Assembly: GCA_013696905.1 (NCBI GenBank)
Contig: JACCXP010000231.1
Span: forward strand, 1 to 10,184
DNA: 10,184 bases
Direction: 5' to 3'
DNA from: Thermoleophilaceae bacterium
Lineage (GTDB): Bacteria > Actinomycetota > Thermoleophilia > Solirubrobacterales > Thermoleophilaceae
Below are positions 6,833 through 10,184 of this stretch, piece after piece. How positions within the stretch are numbered: position 1 is the first letter of the stretch; every line of letters begins with the position of its first letter. The notes under the pieces were generated by a model. It was not told the DNA's origin. It saw nothing but the letters and a program-made list of their open reading frames with translations, and searched no databases. The translations under genes were made by a program, and so were the position numbers.

Positions 6833-8466
6833 CGCCCCCGCCTCGACGGCGCGGCCGGGCCCCAGAGCCGCCCGAGGACCCGTCGGGCGCGGAGGAGATC
6901 GCGCCTCAGGCGCCCGCGGCCGACGACGGCGGATCCTCGCGCGCGAGGCTCTCGAGCGGGCGCCTGCTTGCCCGCAACACGATGGTGAACATCGGCGGCA
7001 GCGTCGCCACGCTCGCCGTGGCCTTCGTGGCGATCCCCGTCCTGATCGGCGGGCTCGGGACGGATCGCTTCGGCGTGCTCACGCTCGCGTGGATCGTGAT
7101 CGGCTACTCGGGTCTCTTCGACCTCGGCCTCGGGCGCGCGCTCACGAGGATGACGGCCGAGAAGATCGGCGCCGGCAAGGAGGACGAGATCCCTGCCCTC
7201 TTCTGGACGGCGCTCTTCATCATGTTCTGCCTCGGGCTCGTGTCCGCCGTCGCCGTGGCGCTGATCTCGCCCGTGCTCACGACGCGCCTGCTGAAGATCC
7301 CCGAGCCGCTCCAGGCGGAGAGCCTGCAGGCGTTCTACGTGCTCGCGGTCTCGATCCCCGTGGTCATCTGCAGCGCGGGCCTGCGCGGGAGCCTCGAGGC
7401 GCGCCAGCGCTTCGAGCTCACGAACGCCGTCGCCGTGCCGATGACGGCGCTCTCCTATATCGGGCCGATCGTGACGCTCGCCTTCGGGGCAAACCTCGTC
7501 TACGTGGTCGGCGCGGTCGTCGCGAGTCGCGTGCTCGCCTTCTTGATCTACCTGACGCTCAACTTGCGCGTTGACCCGGCGCTGCGGCGGGGGAGGAAGG
7601 GGGTCAGGCGGTCGATGATCGAGCCGATGCTGCGCTACGGCGGCTGGGTGACGGTGTCGAACGTCGTCACCCCCCTGCTGACGTCGATCGACCGCTTCGT
7701 GATCGGCGCCTTCATCTCGACGACGGCCGTCACCTACTACGCGACGCCCTACGAGGCGGTCGGCAAGCTCCGGATCGTGTCGCAGAACCTGTCGGCGGTG
7801 TTCTTCCCGGCGTTCGCGCTCAACCTCGCCCACGACGACCGTCGCTCCGTGCTGTTCGGGCGCGGCAGCCGCTTCATCTTCGCCACGTTGTTCCCGCTCG
7901 CGCTCGTTATCGTCGTCTTCGCCGAGGAGATCCTGAGGCTGTGGCTCGGCGAGGAGTTCGCGCGCAACAGCGAGCACGTGATGCAGTTCATCACGATCGG
8001 CGTCGTCGTCAACTCGCTCGCACAGCTCGCCTATGGCTTCGTCCAGAGCGCGCGGCCGGACCTTCACGCCAAGCTCGCGGTCGCGGAGCTGCCGCTGTTC
8101 CTGGTCACCTTCGTGTTCCTGATCCGCGAGTTCGGGATCAACGGCGCGGCCGTCGCCTGGACCGGGAGGGTCGTGATCGACGCGGCGATCCTCTACGGCA
8201 TGGTCTGGTGGCTCTCGCCGGCGAGCGGTCCCGGCGTGCGGCGCATCTACTGGATGGCCGGCGGCGGGATGGCGGTGCTCCTGGCGGGGTCGTTCCTCGG
8301 CGGCCTGCTCGCCAAGGCCGGCTTCCTCGTCGTGGCGCTCGCCCTGTTCGCGCTCGTGCTATGGCGCCTGATCCTCGAGCCTGAGGAGCGCACCGTGCTC
8401 GGCGATCGGGTGGCCCAGCTGGCGAGGGCAGTCAGGTCTCGCGGACGCCCGGCGGCGAAGGCCTGA
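6829..8466 (+). CDS. Wzx-type oligosaccharide flippase (MOP superfamily)
   Basis: This 545-residue multi-pass membrane protein has about 12-14 hydrophobic segments between residue 52 and residue 520, matching the polysaccharide-biosynthesis flippase family (Polysacc_synt). It would move the lipid-linked repeat unit from the inner to the outer face of the membrane. Family-like features are LLARNTMVNIGGS just before the first membrane segment, FGVLTLAWIVIGYSGLFDLGLGRALTR (first loop and helices), a YGGWVTVSNVVTPLLTSIDRF segment at the start of the second half, and ITYYATPYE-like VTYYATPYEAVGKL. The N-terminal 45 residues are Pro/Arg/Glu-rich, probably disordered, and not typical of the family. 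The ATG at 6829 overlaps the GT4 stop (ATGA). Its 3' end overlaps the convergent ATP-grasp gene by 35 bp. It is the last plus-strand gene of the operon and no terminator is seen after it. Confidence 0.9.
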   Translation: MTPPPRRRGRAPEPPEDPSGAEEIAPQAPAADDGGSSRARLSSGRLLARNTMVNIGGSVATLAVAFVAIPVLIGGLGTDRFGVLTLAWIVIGYSGLFDLGLGRALTRMTAEKIGAGKEDEIPALFWTALFIMFCLGLVSAVAVALISPVLTTRLLKIPEPLQAESLQAFYVLAVSIPVVICSAGLRGSLEARQRFELTNAVAVPMTALSYIGPIVTLAFGANLVYVVGAVVASRVLAFLIYLTLNLRVDPALRRGRKGVRRSMIEPMLRYGGWVTVSNVVTPLLTSIDRFVIGAFISTTAVTYYATPYEAVGKLRIVSQNLSAVFFPAFALNLAHDDRRSVLFGRGSRFIFATLFPLALVIVVFAEEILRLWLGEEFARNSEHVMQFITIGVVVNSLAQLAYGFVQSARPDLHAKLAVAELPLFLVTFVFLIREFGINGAAVAWTGRVVIDAAILYGMVWWLSPASGPGVRRIYWMAGGGMAVLLAGSFLGGLLAKAGFLVVALALFALVLWRLILEPEERTVLGDRVAQLARAVRSRGRPAAKA

Positions 8467-9538
8467 GCGCGGCGTCGTCGAGCAGCCGCTCGAGGATCGG
8501 CACGGCCACGCGCGTCACGTTCGCGCGGTCGGCGACGTTGTAGTGGTGGTGGAGCCCAGGCGTCCCGTTCACCTCGGCTATGCGCCCGCCGCTCTCCGCC
8601 AGCGGGCGCGCGATGTCGGGCGCGATCAGGTCGACGCCCGCCAGGCGCAGCCGCAGCGCCGCCACCGCCGTCGCGCAGTCGGCGACGAGCGCGGGCGAGA
8701 TCGGAGTGCGCACGGTCTCCTTGTCGTCGATCGTCGCCTGGTTGCTGACCGTCTTGACGGCGACACGCGCGCCCGCGGGCAGCACCGAGCCGAGCGTGTA
8801 GCCCTGCCGCCGGAGCGTCAGCCGTGAGTCGAGGTCGAGGCGCAGGATCGCGAGTCCGGCATCTCCGCGCGCGGCGAGCCGCCGGCGGTTCTCGGCGTAG
8901 ACGAGCCGCCGCACCGTCGCGCGGCCGTTGCCGGTGACGGTGGGCGGACGGCTGCGCACGGCGTCGAGCAGCTCACCGTCGAGGAAAATCAGGCGAAAGA
9001 CGTCGCCGGCGACCTGCTCCTCGATGATCAGGCGCGCGCTCAGGCGCCCGGCGCGGTCGGCCGCCGCGTGCAGGTCGGCGTGCGACTGCACCCACGTCGT
9101 CACTCCCTTGCCGGCGCCGGTGCCGCCGGCGGGCTTGACCACGCAGGCGGCGCGCTCGCGCTCGAGAAAGGTCGCGGCGCTCGCCAGGTCGCCGCGATCG
9201 AACTCGAGCTGGCGCGGCACGGGGACGCCCGAGCCGCGCAGCAGCGCCGAGGACACCACCTTGTCGGCGGCGACCTCGAGCGTGACGCGATCGTCGAGCG
9301 GCGTCCGGTAGCCCCACACCCAGGTCGACGCGCCACCGCGGGCGATCTGCAGGAAGCGTGCCGACAGCTCGCTGACCTCGGCGCCGAGCTCGTTGGCTGC
9401 CTCGCTCCAGACGCGCAGGTAGAAGTCGTCCGAGACGGAGCGGCCCGCCGCACGCAGCGCTCGCTCGGCACGCAGGCGTGCGACCGCGTAGCGCAAGCCG
9501 GTCGAGCGCAGGGTGCGGAGCCGGTCGAAGGTGCTCAA
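8432..9538 (-). CDS. ATP-grasp ligase resembling the cyanophycin-synthetase ATP-grasp domain
   Basis: The product is 368 residues if started at the TTG at 9538-9536. The fold is ATP-grasp: DK at 92-93 and CVVKP (K135) for ATP, the glycine-rich loop GGTGAGKG (138-145), hinge IIEEQ (171-175), GDVFRLIFLDGEL (178-190), and the metal-binding end DLIAPDI (303-309) plus EVNGTPG (322-328). VTGNGRATVRRLV and GLHHHYNV resemble the CphA/glutathione-synthetase-like ATP-grasp branch, which ligates an amino acid to a carboxylate. There is no Mur-ligase half, so this is not a complete cyanophycin synthetase; the substrate is unknown. The frame is open upstream to a TAG near 9617 but contains no ATG or GTG there, and no clear Shine-Dalgarno precedes the TTG, so the start is uncertain. 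It is divergent from the amidohydrolase and convergent with the flippase, so probably not part of the polysaccharide operon. Confidence 0.8.
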   Translation of the reverse strand: MSTFDRLRTLRSTGLRYAVARLRAERALRAAGRSVSDDFYLRVWSEAANELGAEVSELSARFLQIARGGASTWVWGYRTPLDDRVTLEVAADKVVSSALLRGSGVPVPRQLEFDRGDLASAATFLERERAACVVKPAGGTGAGKGVTTWVQSHADLHAAADRAGRLSARLIIEEQVAGDVFRLIFLDGELLDAVRSRPPTVTGNGRATVRRLVYAENRRRLAARGDAGLAILRLDLDSRLTLRRQGYTLGSVLPAGARVAVKTVSNQATIDDKETVRTPISPALVADCATAVAALRLRLAGVDLIAPDIARPLAESGGRIAEVNGTPGLHHHYNVADRANVTRVAVPILERLLDDAALRPSPPGVRET

Positions 9539-9595
9539 GAGCGGGGAGTAACTATCATCGAACGAGCCCCACGTACCCGACGAGGAGCCGATCCA
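9539..9595. promoter_or_regulatory. Divergent intergenic region with RBS of the amidohydrolase
   Basis: The 57 bp between the divergent ATP-grasp and amidohydrolase genes must hold both promoters unless they lie within the genes. The only A/T-richer patch is TAACTATCATCG (9549-9560), with TATCAT at 9553-9558 acceptable as a plus-strand -10 box; no good -35 is seen. GAGGAG at 9583-9588 sits 7 bases before the GTG at 9596 and is a convincing ribosome-binding site that fixes that start. Confidence 0.4.
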
Positions 9596-10184
9596 GTGAG
9601 CACCGTCGAGAACCTACAGGATGTAGAAAACGCCGCGGGCGTCCGACACGGAATCGTCGATGTCGACGTGCACCCGGTGCCGCGCAGTCCCGGCGAGATC
9701 AGCCAGTACATGCAGATGCCGTTTCGCGATCGCTACCAGGGCGAGCGAAGGTCGATGTTCAACAATCCCGTGCACGGGTCGCGCCTCGACAGCGTGCCGC
9801 CCGGTGGCGGGCCGAAGGGCTCGGACCCCGACTTCCTTCGCCGGCAGCTGATCGACGAGTACGGCGTCGCCTACGCGATCATGCTGCCGCGCACGTTCTG
9901 CAATATCCAGCCCGATCCCGACTACGGCAACTCGATTGCCGCGGCCTTCAACCAGTGGCTCGTCGAGAACTGGCTCGATCAGAACAACGACGACGGCGCC
10001 TTCAAGGGCTGCATCACGATCAACCACCACGACCCCCAGCACGCGGTGCGCGAGATCGAGCGCTGGGCGGGGCATCCCCACATCGTGCAGGTCGCGACCG
10101 ACTCCGGCGCGCGCGCCCCGTTCGGCCAGCGCCAGTACTACCCGATCTACGAGGCGATCGTTCGCAACGGCCTGCGGCTCGGGA
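9596..10184 (+). CDS. Amidohydrolase family protein (Amidohydrolase_2/ACMSD-like), 3' end outside the window
   Basis: The first 196 residues of a TIM-barrel metal-dependent hydrolase or decarboxylase are present, starting at GTG 9596 after a well-placed GAGGAG. The N-terminal strand reads HGIVDVDVHPVPRSPGEI; the DVDVHP motif (about residues 23-28) is the first metal site in the Amidohydrolase_2 variant where Asp/Glu-x-His replaces His-x-His. Further family-like segments are LIDEYGVAYAIMLPRT, YGNSIAAAFNQWLVENWL, FKGCITINHHDPQHAVREIERW, VQVATDSGARAPFG and YYPIYEAIVRNGLRLG, which follow the usual beta/alpha order up to roughly the middle of the barrel. The remaining metal ligands and catalytic Asp would be downstream of the window. 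The substrate is not predictable. It is transcribed away from the ATP-grasp ligase and is apparently unrelated to the polysaccharide operon. The break is the window edge, not a mutation. Confidence 0.85.
   Translation, partial: MSTVENLQDVENAAGVRHGIVDVDVHPVPRSPGEISQYMQMPFRDRYQGERRSMFNNPVHGSRLDSVPPGGGPKGSDPDFLRRQLIDEYGVAYAIMLPRTFCNIQPDPDYGNSIAAAFNQWLVENWLDQNNDDGAFKGCITINHHDPQHAVREIERWAGHPHIVQVATDSGARAPFGQRQYYPIYEAIVRNGLRLG

Noticed and set aside
6733..8067. A 444-codon minus-strand open frame opposite the flippase
   Set aside because: Composition is Arg/Asp/Glu/His-rich as produced by reading hydrophobic codons backwards, and the plus-strand flippase is unambiguous.
1..10184. Insertion sequence, prophage, tRNA or CRISPR as a cause of the broken genes
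   Set aside because: No transposase-like frame, terminal inverted repeats, tRNA cloverleaf or regularly spaced repeats were seen by eye; the lesions look like point changes and simple deletions.

Overview
The window is very G+C-rich (about 70 % by eye), with GTG and TTG starts, strong G/C third-position bias and stop/start overlaps between genes. The combination of a CpsB-type PHP phosphatase, stand-alone ATP-grasp proteins and an amidohydrolase suggests a high-GC actinobacterium. Thermoleophilia/Solirubrobacterales is my best guess, but it rests on family resemblance recalled without a search.

Layout. Positions 4-126 (minus) hold a short C-terminal remnant of a carboxylate-amine-ligase-like ATP-grasp protein. 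A 220-bp gap with an A/T-richer patch, a 12-bp palindrome and a 14/15-base direct repeat separates it from a second, divergent ATP-grasp gene of the same family (349-1234, plus). That copy is clearly a pseudogene: frameshift, in-frame TAG and internal deletions. From 1231 to 8466 a compact plus-strand operon follows. It encodes a CpsB/YwqE-like PHP tyrosine-protein phosphatase, a membrane-anchored polysaccharide lyase with a carbohydrate-binding module, a Wzy/O-antigen-ligase-like membrane polymerase, a family 2 glycosyltransferase, a family 4 glycosyltransferase (interrupted by an in-frame TGA and lacking a standard start), and a Wzx/MOP flippase. Most junctions are ATGA or TGATG overlaps, so the genes are probably translationally coupled. 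The one real gap, between the phosphatase and the lyase, holds a 10-bp hairpin. Converging on the flippase is a minus-strand ATP-grasp ligase resembling the cyanophycin-synthetase ATP-grasp domain (8432-9538). Divergent from that is the start of an amidohydrolase (9596 to the window end).

Together the operon reads as part of a Wzx/Wzy-dependent exopolysaccharide or capsule locus. GT2 and GT4 would build the lipid-linked repeat unit in the cytoplasm, Wzx would flip it, Wzy would polymerise it, the lyase would trim or release the polymer outside, and the phosphatase would oppose a tyrosine kinase controlling chain length. The priming transferase, kinase/copolymerase and export components are not in this window.

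The most notable point is genetic decay or sequence error. The ATP-grasp gene and the GT4 gene are both broken, and three of the lesions (TAG at 578, TGA at 6029, ATT in place of ATG at 5756) can each be explained by a single G-to-T change. I see no RNA genes, CRISPR arrays, insertion sequences or phage genes.
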